Source of the DNA: Baffinella frigidus
Lineage: Eukaryota > Cryptophyceae > Cryptomonadales > Baffinellaceae
Assembly (NCBI GenBank): GCA_026770585.1
Contig: MU647534.1
Span: forward strand, 29,865 to 49,773
Reading direction: 5' to 3'
Length of the DNA stretch: 19,909 nt
Below the pieces are notes generated by a model that had not been told where the DNA came from, ran no database searches, and worked only from the letters and a program-made list of their open reading frames with translations. Below are positions 13,878 through 19,909 of this stretch, one piece after another. Every line of letters begins with the position of its first letter. Positions within the stretch are counted from its first letter, which is position 1. The position numbers were made by a program, and so were the translations under genes.

Positions 13878-14540
13878 CTACCGGTCGTCGGTCTGGCCGC
13901 GGTCGACGTCCCCCCCAGTGAGGCCGCGCCGCTTGAAGGCCGAGCCCGCCTGTGCGGCCGCGCCCACCTGCGGCGGGAACCCCATGCTCCATTGCCGCTT
14001 CACCTCCGCCGGCTTCCCCGAGCCGACGCCCGGGCACGCCGTTGAGACGGAGGCTCCGGGCGACGAGCCCTCTGCGCACCCCACAGCCGAGTCCAGAGCC
14101 CCTGCGGCGCCTGCGGCGCCAGCCTCCATGGCCTCGACGAGCTTGGGGTCCGTGTTGGGGTCGGCCATCTTCTCCTTGACCATGGCATCCGCCTTGTTCA
14201 TGGCCTGCAGCTCGAAGAACGGGAACGTCGCCTTGGTCATGACCATCGGCTTCGCCGCAGCAGCGGGCGGGGCTGGGGGAGGTGGATGCAGCACGAGGTT
14301 TGTGATCTGCCACTGGTGCATACCCCGCGCGTACTTGATGTCGAAGTCGACCCCCCACGGGCTCTCCGCAACCATCAAGACCGTGGGCAGCCCCCGCTGC
14401 TGCACCGCCATGGCCAGAGCCGCGCAGCACAGCAGCACGCTCACAGCCAGCACGCTCCGCATGTGGCTGCGCGCCCCGCGCCGCTCCTGCGGCTGCTGCG
14501 ACCCCCCCGCCTCCACATCGTCCAATGCGCCGTACGACAT
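13878..14540 (-). CDS. predicted single-pass membrane protein, unknown function
   Basis: A 220-residue frame starting MSYGALDDVEAGG. This ATG is preferred over one ten codons upstream (14570) because it opens a compact acidic, then basic, cytosolic-looking N-terminus (QERRGARSH) directly before a hydrophobic segment at residues 29-46 (SVLAVSVLLCCAALAMAV). That arrangement fits a type II signal anchor or an uncleaved signal. The lumenal or external part has a W/Y-containing region (residues 58-84, ending HQWQITNLVL) and a Pro/Ala linker (86-96). A Met/Lys-rich helix follows (about 99-140, with DPNTDPKLVEAMEAGA), then a Gly/Ala/Ser-rich tail. Third positions are overwhelmingly G or C and codons are purine-first on this strand, so coding is well supported. 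No family recognised. The last 15-20 residues could be intron read-through. Confidence 0.72.
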   Translation of the reverse strand: MSYGALDDVEAGGSQQPQERRGARSHMRSVLAVSVLLCCAALAMAVQQRGLPTVLMVAESPWGVDFDIKYARGMHQWQITNLVLHPPPPAPPAAAAKPMVMTKATFPFFELQAMNKADAMVKEKMADPNTDPKLVEAMEAGAAGAAGALDSAVGCAEGSSPGASVSTACPGVGSGKPAEVKRQWSMGFPPQVGAAAQAGSAFKRRGLTGGDVDRGQTDDR

Positions 14541-14720
14541 CGTGGCTCCCTCCAATTTCCTCAAAACCAAGCGAACGCCCCTTCAACTTCGGCTTCAAGG
14601 TTAGTCAACTTTAATTTTTCAAGACAGGCAAAATTCGGGCTGTTCCAAAAGTAAATTTTGCCAAAAGTCACTTCAAAAGTGGTCCGAGGAAGGCTCAGTC
14701 ATCTCGTCCCGGCACAAGGA
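14541..14720 (-). promoter_or_regulatory. presumed 5' region of the membrane-protein gene
   Basis: The sequence switches abruptly from GC-rich coding to AT-rich (TTAATTTTTC, AAAATTCGGGC, AAGTAAATTTTGCC) just upstream of the start. No TATA box or known element can be fixed. Assignment as promoter or 5' UTR rests on position only. Confidence 0.3.
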
Positions 14721-15920
14721 TCAGAGGGAGATTGGACCACCGCGTGAGCAAGGTGATAGTGCTCCTCCGCGTGCGTGTGTGGGTTCTGACTCCACGACGC
14801 CCTCTATATACGGGGGGCTCCAGCTTCCTAGCCGCCTATTATGTTCTTCCAGGATTCGTTCCTCCAGAAACACCTGGAGGATGTTTCCTATCCGCTGAGG
14901 ATGGAAAGCACAGGGGCGGTGTGCGGACACAGGAGTGCTCCACCACAGGAGCACTGCATGGACCCCACCCTCAGAATAGCACGCACTCACCTCTTCCCCA
15001 ACTCACCCTCCCCGTTTCACGACACGAGCAGCGCTTATCGGCTCACGACTCGATTTAATACTTCTTGGAGCCTGGTGGTGACTATCCGCTGGAGACGGAG
15101 GCGCGCTGACAACGGTGTGCAACCCAAGAGCGGCGCGGTGCATGCCGGCAAACAGCTGCCTCTCCGCTGGGGACTTTCCTGACTATCCGCTGAGGATACT
15201 TACCCTCAGCGGTACAGGATGCGCTTACACACGATGGCTGCACAGCAGGATCGAGATGTCCTCGCAACACCCACCCTTCAACCACGCCCCCCCTCGTCAG
15301 CGCACCGCCTTTTCTTTCATCAGCGCTGAGGCTGCTCCCCTTTACAGGAACCTGGAATCCAACCTGGTCCACGGGGGCTGCTGAGAGAAGAGATCTTCTT
15401 GAACTTATGACCTCGGGCCATAAGCTTCAAACGTTCAACTGAAGAGTGATGCACCGCCTGCACCTAGCCAAACAAACCACCAGCCATCAGAGCCGGACCA
15501 GCTGTGTTTAGAGAACCAAAAACCTGCAGGACCTAACCACCAGCCCTCGAACGGGGAGCAAATCGTCTTTTCCAATCCCCCGGATTTGCACTCGAGGTCG
15601 GCGGAATCCGACGACCTCCAGCACGAATCAAGGGGGTTGAACCAGGCGATTCGCCCCCGTTCTTACTGACGGTGGAGGCCTCCTCGGGAGGGAGAGGAGA
15701 TGAAACCACCAGCAACCCGTAGCAGCTTATGACCGGGTCGGGTACTGTAGTAATCTTCAGCCAAACCAAGGATATCTCCTTAAATCTCCCCGTCAGCAAT
15801 TCCCTGTTCCCCAGGGCCTCCTACCGTAGGATCGTACGAATAAACCAAGAACATAATTTCATTCCCGGATTCTTGCAAGGATCCTGTAAAAGCTGCTACG
15901 GGTCGCTGGTGGAAGAAGAT
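14721..15920. other. 1.2-kb unassigned stretch
   Basis: No repeat family of the window is found. GACTATCCGCTG occurs at 15079-15090 and 15180-15191. CTATCCGCTGAGGAT occurs at 14888-14902 and 15182-15196. The latter forms a small hairpin with CCCTCAGCGG (15187-15212). Overlapping open frames on both strands lack domains or consistent bias. A gene with introns cannot be excluded. Confidence 0.45.
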
Positions 15921-16260
15921 GGCCGACGTCATAACGTCAAAAACAAAGCGTCCCCCCCATTTTTTTTTACAAATAAACGCGGTGACTGTGACCCCCTGTA
16001 GGAGCGGTTACGGTGAGCTGCATTCCGCAGGGTGCTTCCGTGCGCAATGCCGTATGGTGATACGGCATGCCGGAATTAGGCCGCCGCCGGAATCGGGGCG
16101 TCCACCCCACTTAGCAGCGGCCGAGTTCCGTTTTGTCTTGAAATCAAGGCGAAATTCCGGTTGGAATCCAGGGCACTGGATAAGATACTAGTAAAAATCG
16201 TTGAGATGGTCTGTATCCGTGAAGCCCCCGGTGGCTGCTAAGTGGCAGGCGCGTGCCAGG
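15921..16260. other. unassigned, with hairpin at 16047-16068
   Basis: ATGCCGTAT GGTG ATACGGCAT (16047-16068) is a perfect 9-bp stem, extended by TTCCG and CGGAA at 16036-16072. The open frame at 15919-16191 (starting MADVITSKTK) runs through this hairpin and is not convincing. Confidence 0.5.
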
Positions 16261-16276
16261 GGTTAGGGTTTAGGTC
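16261..16276. repeat. short G-rich telomere-like run
   Basis: GGTTAGGGTTTAGG, two heptamers, opposite in orientation to the C-rich tract starting at about 16430. Confidence 0.6.
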
Positions 16277-16318
16277 ACATGCTTTCGCATATGGGTTATG
16301 TCGCGTGGAAGACACCTT

Positions 16319-16360
16319 AACCCCTGAACGTGGCTGAAGTGAACCCCTGAACGTGGCTGA
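16319..16360. repeat. 19-bp direct repeat
   Basis: AACCCCTGAACGTGGCTGA at 16319-16337 and again, exactly, at 16342-16360. Confidence 0.85.
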
Positions 16361-16429
16361 CGTGGCTCCCCTGCAGGAGTGGGTACGGCATGGCGGGCAA
16401 CGACTCGATGGCCGCTGGGCGCATGGTGC

Positions 16430-17060
16430 ACCCTGCACCCTACATTCTAAACCCCATATACGCTACACTCCAAACTCAAACCCCCAAACCCTGAATTCTA
16501 AACTCTAAACCCTGAACCCTGCAACCTAAAATATGCACCCTGCACCCTGCACCCTGAACCCTTCACCCTAAATTCTAAACCCCATACGCTACACTCCAAA
16601 CTCCAACCCCCAAACCCTAAGCCCTGCACCCTAAACCCTGAACCCTGCTCTCTAAATTATGCACCCTGAACCCTGAACCCTGAACCCTGGACCCTGGATC
16701 CTGCACCCTGAACCCTGAACCCTGCACCCTAAACTCTAAACCCTGCACCCTGCACCCTAAATTATGCACCCTAAACCGTAAACCCTGAACCCTGAAGCCT
16801 AAACTCTAAAACCAAAACCCTGCACTCTAAACCCTGAACCCTAAACCCTAAACCCTAAACCCCAACCACCAATTTTCAAACCTCAATCAATAAACGCTCA
16901 ACTTCCAAGCCTAAACCCTAAACCCTAAACCCCAAACCATAAACCCTGAACTCTAAACCCCGAACCCCAACCCATAAATGCGAAACGCTAAACTCCAACC
17001 CCTCAACTCCAAACCCTCAACCCTGATCCGTAAACACTGAACACAAAACAATAAAAATAA
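16430..17060. repeat. second degenerate telomere-like tract
   Basis: C-rich heptamers on the plus strand dominated by variants CCCTGCA, CCCTGAA, CCCTAAA and TCTAAAC. A larger duplicated block (CTAAACCCCATA..CGCTACACTCCAAACT) occurs at about 16448-16478 and 16575-16600. More degenerate than the tract at 8296. It ends in an A-rich (AAAAATAAAAAATA) stretch near 17050-17075. Confidence 0.9.
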
Positions 17061-17102
17061 AAAATAAAAAATAAACACTACCTCCGGACCCCAACTCTAC
17101 AT

Positions 17103-17145
17103 GTGATGGACGATCTAACGGACCTCCCCGCCCGCGCCTTGATCA
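17103..17145 (+). repeat. GTGATGGACGATCT repeat, copy 1
   Basis: GTGATGGACGATCTAACGGA followed by CCTCC. It is the first of four copies of a module that reads VMDDL in one frame (others at 17385, 17539 and 17992). Confidence 0.7.
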
Positions 17146-17384
17146 TAAAACCCCAACTCCCGAATTTCAACGCCAACCCCTAACCCCCGAACGCTAAACC
17201 CTACTACGCGGGAGAGCTACATGTGTTTTTACGCCCTGCGTCCATCTATTATTTTCCCTTGAAATCGGCAAAAGTTGCCGGAAATGCCCACACATAATTG
17301 ACTTTGACGGAAAAGTAACCGCAGGATATGGGGGAAAATGGCTCCAAGAACGCAACTAGCCCTCCCCCGTAGTAACCCTCTCAG

Positions 17385-17436
17385 GTGATGGACGATCTGA
17401 TGAACTTCCGGGCCGTGAACGATACACCATAAACCA
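17385..17436 (+). repeat. GTGATGGACGATCT repeat, copy 2 (uninterrupted)
   Basis: GTGATGGACGATCTGATGAA then CTTCCGGGCCGTGAACGATA and CACCATAAAC, reading MDDLMNFRAVNDTP and a stop. It serves as the empty-site reference for copy 3. A degenerate ACCATAAA-type 7- to 8-mer array (17426-17512) follows. Confidence 0.75.
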
Positions 17437-17512
17437 AAAGCCACAAGCCATGAACCATAAGCCATAAACCACAAACCATCAACCATAAACCGTAAACAAT
17501 ACACGATAAACA
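17426..17512. repeat. degenerate ACCATAAA array
   Basis: ACCATAAACCAAAAGCCACA, AGCCATAAACCACA, CAACCATAAACCGTAAAC and similar. Seven- to eight-base units resemble diverged telomeric heptamers. Confidence 0.7.
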
Positions 17513-17552
17513 ACAACTCTATAACTTCAAACGCAAAGGTGATGGACGATCT

Positions 17553-17722
17553 CATCCGGACGAGTATTTTGACAAAATACGATTTTAAAAGTATTTTCAG
17601 CGAAAATTACCACACGATTTGTCTGTACTTTTAAAAATGGTCAAGCCTGTGTAGTAAATTTCGTTGCAAATCGGATCGGAGATCCCCGAAATCGTATTTT
17701 GTTAAAATACTCGCCGCGATTA
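17553..17722. mobile_element. foldback element family N, copy 2, with GATCT duplication
   Basis: Outer arms pair CGAGTATTTTGACAAAATAC (from 17561) with 17697-17713. The right half GTGTAGTAAATTTCGTTGCA with CGGAGATCCCCGAAATCGTA matches copy 1 at 3591-3740 in reverse. It splits the GTGATGGACGATCT module: GATCT at 17548-17552 is repeated at 17723-17727, after which GACGAACTTCC resumes. The duplicated target is therefore GATCT (5 bp). Confidence 0.85.
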
Positions 17723-17793
17723 GATCTGACGAACTTCCGCGCCGTGAACGATTCACCATAGACCATACACCATGTACTATACACAACAGGCAA

Positions 17794-17968
17794 TAGAGCG
17801 CTGTGCAGAGAAGTTGGCCACGGGAATTAATGGGAAATCGAGAAATTGGAGCCATTTTGTCAACTTTTGAGAAATTTAGTACCATGAATTTCTCAAAAGT
17901 GGACAAAATGGCTCCAATTTCCCCATTTTCTCATTTTTCGATGGCCAACTTCTCTGCACAGCGCTCTA
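17794..17968. mobile_element. 175-bp palindromic MITE
   Basis: The perfect 27-bp terminal inverted repeat starts TAGAGCGCTGTGCAGAGAAG (17794-17820; partner 17942-17968). Inner arms pair AATTGGAGCCATTTTGTCAA (from 17845) with a run ending at about 17922 around a short loop (TAGTACCATG). TA at both ends could be the target duplication with GAGCGCTG termini. No coding capacity. Confidence 0.87.
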
Positions 17969-17993
17969 ACGGCAAGTTGAAACCCAGCAGGTG

Positions 17994-18167
17994 ATGGACG
18001 ATCTGATGAACTTCCGGGCGCCGGCGCACGTGCGCGACTTTTCGTTCGCGAGCGGGACCACCTTCCTGGGGGGCTTCCAAGAGATGGTGTGCCTCCGAAC
18101 CTCATCCGGGAACATGCTTAATTTTAAAGGAAATGGCCTATCACACCGGATTATGGCCCTAAGTTAA
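17994..18167 (+). pseudogene. short ORF joining the MDDL and FASGTTFLGG modules
   Basis: ATG 17994 opens a 57-codon frame reading MDDLMNFRAPAHVRDFSF, then ASGTTFLGGFQEMV. It runs on into the foldback element starting at about 18106 and stops at 18165-18167. The first 32 codons have strong G/C third positions and look coding. The remainder is element sequence. It is bounded by an acceptor-like AACCCAGCAG just before GTGATGG and by ATGGTGTGC, so it could be a relic exon. Four further copies of the second module follow at 18557, 18829, 18995 and 19740, with the same frame open locally. No known family recognised. Confidence 0.4.
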
Positions 18168-18253
18168 TTTAATTAAGGCCCTAATTAACCTTCGTCTAAG
18201 TCCTCTGAACAAATAGGGATTCATTGACTTTTAAATTAAACATGTCCCCGGAT
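18106..18253. mobile_element. foldback element of about 148 bp
   Basis: TCCGGGAACATGCTTAATTT (from 18106) pairs with the arm ending ATTAAACATGTCCCCGGA (to 18253). The interior holds two GGCCCTAA blocks around TTAATTTAATTAAGG. It interrupts the reading frame that begins at 17994. Confidence 0.7.
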
Positions 18254-18344
18254 TAAACCCTCCTCTGGAAACGAAGTCCGAAAGTTGCAAGCATCGCTTC
18301 CAAGCCCTTTCGGGATTTTTGTTAGACCTCCAGCTGTAAGTGTT

Positions 18345-18538
18345 GTACAGTCCACCTACCCTAACACAGGCTACCGTAACCCATACTTACCCTCCACACA
18401 TACTCCTTCGGCCGGCCCCCGATTTCCCCCTGCAAGGAAGTATGCCTGAAGGGTGGACACCATAACGCATACCTACCCTCCACACATACTCAATCAGTCC
18501 GGCCCCGACGGGTATGTGTTAGGGTAGGTCCACTGTAC
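18345..18538. mobile_element. inverted-repeat element with internal 50-bp direct repeats
   Basis: GTACAGTCCACCTACCCTAA (from 18345) pairs with 18515-18538 over 24 bp with one or two mismatches. Inside, about 50 bp is directly repeated (18369-18418 and 18454-18505, sharing CCCTCCACACATACTC and CGGCCCC). GTAC is present at both outer ends. The flanks TTGTAC and TAGATTTG resemble the uninterrupted TTTTGTACTAGACTTG at about 19158-19173. Confidence 0.68.
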
Positions 18539-18556
18539 TAGATTTGACCAGTCGGA

Positions 18557-18610
18557 ACTTTCATTTCGCAAGCGGGACCACATTCCTGGGGAGGTTCCAA
18601 GAGATGGTCC
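18557..18610 (+). repeat. FASGTTFLGG module, copy 2
   Basis: TTTCGCAAGCGGGACCACAT with TCCTGGGGAGGTTCCAAGAG and ATGGTC, reading FASGTTFLGRFQEMV. The frame continues 65 codons from a TTG at 18544 without a recognised domain. Confidence 0.7.
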
Positions 18611-18828
18611 AACCCCTCTCACACAGCGGGCTTCGAAGAGATTTTCTGGCCGATTCTGGGCGAGAATCAGTTAGGATGTCCGTCCACTCAGCAGCCGCCG
18701 AGGTCTTCACGGATGCAGTCCATCTCAACGATTTGTACTAGAATCTTATCCATCTGCATTAGATTCGAACCGCATTTTCCCCGAGAATCCGAGAGAAAAT
18801 ATCTTCGGTCGCTGCCAAGTGGGGGATA

Positions 18829-18897
18829 CCCCTATGTTTTCGCCCTCTCGGCGGGACCACGTTCCTTGGGGGCTTCCAAGAGATGGTGCCCCCCTAA
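18829..18897 (+). repeat. FASGTTFLGG module, copy 3
   Basis: GGCGGGACCACGTTCCTTGG with GGGCTTCCAAGAGATGGTGC reads GGTTFLGGFQEMVPP and a stop at 18895-18897. Confidence 0.7.
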
Positions 18898-18994
18898 TCG
18901 AAACCCGCCTCCGATTTCGAAAACATTGCAAGTTTCCCGTGGAGGGTGGAGGGGAGTTCCCACCCGCGCCCGAAATAAACCGCGTCAGAATCGC

Positions 18995-19072
18995 GCCTCG
19001 TTCGCCCGGGGCAGAACGTTCCTTGGGGGCTTCTCAGGGACGGTGCCTCTCCACCCTCCTCGCGAGTGTTAG
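18995..19072 (+). repeat. FASGTTFLGG module, copy 4
   Basis: GCCTCGTTCGCCCGGGGCAG with AACGTTCCTTGGGGGCTTCT reads ASFARGRTFLGGFSGTVPLH, then a stop at 19070-19072. Directly after it, GCGAGTGTTAGACAC (from 19062) is repeated with one change at 19081-19096. Confidence 0.7.
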
Positions 19073-19203
19073 ACACCCTTGCGAGTGTCAGACACACCCC
19101 TCAAGCGTCGTTTTCAATCTCTTTGGAGATTTTCTTTTAGAAGACTCCCGGTTGTAAATTTTGTACTAGACTTGTACAGAAGGAGCCCATTGGCGAGCTT
19201 CTT

Positions 19204-19394
19204 ACCACTCGAGAATGCTGGAGAAAGCTATTTACATGTGGGTACACAAAGGCTACAGAAATTTGTACCAGGATAAGGGTATTATAACCTCGCGACTGTG
19301 CAAATTCCGCAGAGTTCGTGACCACTCTCACAAAATTTGCTGCACAGATGTTGCAACTCACTTTGAGATAGGCCCCTCTAGCATTCTCGTGTGG
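19204..19394. repeat. 15-bp inverted repeat spanning about 190 bp
   Basis: CCACTCGAGAATGCT (19204-19218) and AGCATTCTCGTGTGG (19380-19394) pair with one mismatch. The CCACTCGAG end resembles the terminus of family M. Interior not shared with M. Confidence 0.5.
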
Positions 19395-19541
19395 CCAGAC
19401 GCCCGCCGCTGGACCCTTTCTATTCGATTTCTAATGGAAACAGGTTCAATTTACAACGCCTGTTGCTGGCTTGGTGATTTTTTGTTTTCACCGCTGGATT
19501 CGTTTTGCATGATCAAAATCCCGCCATCCACTCGAGGCTAG
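19215..19541 (+). CDS. hypothetical ORF (weak)
   Basis: 108 residues from ATG 19215 (MLEKAIYMWVHKGYRNLYQD and onwards), with a varied amino-acid mix but little third-position bias. It overlaps the inverted repeat at 19204-19394 and ends just inside the M element at 19538. No domain recognised. It may be repeat sequence that happens to be open. Confidence 0.15.
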   Translation: MLEKAIYMWVHKGYRNLYQDKGIITSRLCKFRRVRDHSHKICCTDVATHFEIGPSSILVWPDARRWTLSIRFLMETGSIYNACCWLGDFLFSPLDSFCMIKIPPSTRG

Positions 19542-19739
19542 GAATGTGACTATTTTAAAACAGTCATTCTTTTACAAGTGAAGCGGAAACAAAAATTGTG
19601 TAGTGTTTTTCACACAAATAGGGGCATTTGGTCACGTATCTTAAGTTATAACTTGAGATACGTGACCAAGCATGCCCGTGACTGGTACTAGATTTTAAAC
19701 CCCCACATTTGAAATAGTCCCACTTCCAGCCTCGAGTGG
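19538..19739. mobile_element. hairpin element family M, copy 2
   Basis: Termini CCACTCGAGG and CCTCGAGTGG with an internal hairpin GGTCACGTATCTTAAGTT against AACTTGAGATACGTGACC. The loop and stem tip differ from copy 1, but the outer stem is kept. AT flanks both ends, a possible 2-bp duplication. Confidence 0.87.
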
Positions 19740-19795
19740 ATGTTCGCCCGGGGCAGCAATTTCTTCCTGGGGTTCCATGCGATGGTGCTTTTGGG
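19740..19795 (+). repeat. FASGTTFLGG module, copy 5
   Basis: ATGTTCGCCCGGGGCAGCAA with TTTCTTCCTGGGGTTCCATG reads MFARGSNFFLGFHAMVL. It lies between the M element and the terminal G-rich array. Confidence 0.65.
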
Positions 19796-19909
19796 TTTAG
19801 GGTTAGAGGTTAGAGGTTTGGGGTGAGGGGTGAGGGGTGAGGGGTTAGGGGTAAGGGGTTAGGGGTTAGGGGTTAGGGGTTAGGGGTTAGGGGTTAGGGG
19901 TTAGGGGTG
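19796..19909. repeat. G-rich GGGGTTA array at the right edge
   Basis: It starts GGTTTAGGGTTAGAGGTTAG, passes through GGGGTGA units (about 19820-19845) and becomes regular (GGGGTTA)n to the edge. The orientation suits a right-hand chromosome end, but the unit has one more G and one fewer T than TTTAGGG. It could be a variant telomere, a subtelomeric minisatellite, or an assembly edge. Confidence 0.88.

Noticed and set aside
13789-14604. Overlapping long ORFs on the plus strand and in the other minus frame across the membrane-protein gene.
   Set aside because: They are shadows of the G/C-biased minus-strand gene. Their composition is poor in charged residues and lacks a coherent architecture.
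14732-15384. Several overlapping ORFs of 90-113 residues.
   Set aside because: They compete on both strands and in several frames without consistent third-position bias. No motif supports any one of them.
15919-16191. ORF beginning MADVITSKTK as a gene.
   Set aside because: It runs through a perfect hairpin at 16047-16068, has no coding bias and no recognised domain.
19796-19909. Definite active chromosome end.
   Set aside because: The orientation fits, but the unit GGGGTTA differs from the CCCTAAA type inside the window, and a GGGGTGA array in the wrong orientation for a terminus lies at the left edge. An assembly break in a minisatellite is as likely.

Overview
This is a gene-poor, repeat-dense piece of a eukaryotic nuclear genome, most likely subtelomeric or otherwise heterochromatic. 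It carries long arrays of degenerate CCCTAAA heptamers, the telomere type of land plants, many green algae and several other algal or protist lineages. It shows no operon structure, rRNA or tRNA, and it is crowded with small hairpin-forming transposons. I lean towards a microalga (a green alga is a guess), but no species can be named from the sequence.

Layout. Positions 1-97 hold a GGGGTGA minisatellite. Positions 98-3250 hold fragments of a SINE-like repeat (families B and C, ending in a CCTTTAGG tail), a weak zinc-knuckle-like ORF on the minus strand, and a 460-bp insertion bounded by 9-bp direct repeats. Positions 3591-3740 are a foldback element, followed by a G/C-biased ORF at 3795-4460 (+). 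From 4671 to about 13700 the window is dominated by a MITE superfamily with CAGGGG...CTCG termini flanked by TA: family A with about ten near-complete copies, plus the related families E and L. Other elements are interspersed and nested among these, with a 480-bp CAGT microsatellite and a 1.3-kb telomere-like tract at 8296-9612. The best gene is at 13878-14540 (-), a predicted single-pass membrane protein of unknown function. From 14541 to 16430 little can be recognised. Positions 16430-17060 are a second telomere-like tract. From 17100 to 19800 lie more foldback elements and five copies of a short module that keeps one reading frame (FASGTTFLGGFQEMV-like). The window ends in a G-rich GGGGTTA array.

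The elements do not form a metabolic system. What the window records is a history of insertions. One family-A copy has a paralogous empty site inside the window showing a TA target duplication. One E element sits inside an L element. One G element splits a C repeat. One foldback element is flanked by a GATCT duplication. No transposase is visible, so these are non-autonomous elements presumably mobilised from elsewhere. A telomere-like tract begins at the hairpin centre of a half E element, which suggests breakage and joining at a cruciform. Gene calls here are tentative because introns cannot be resolved without transcripts.
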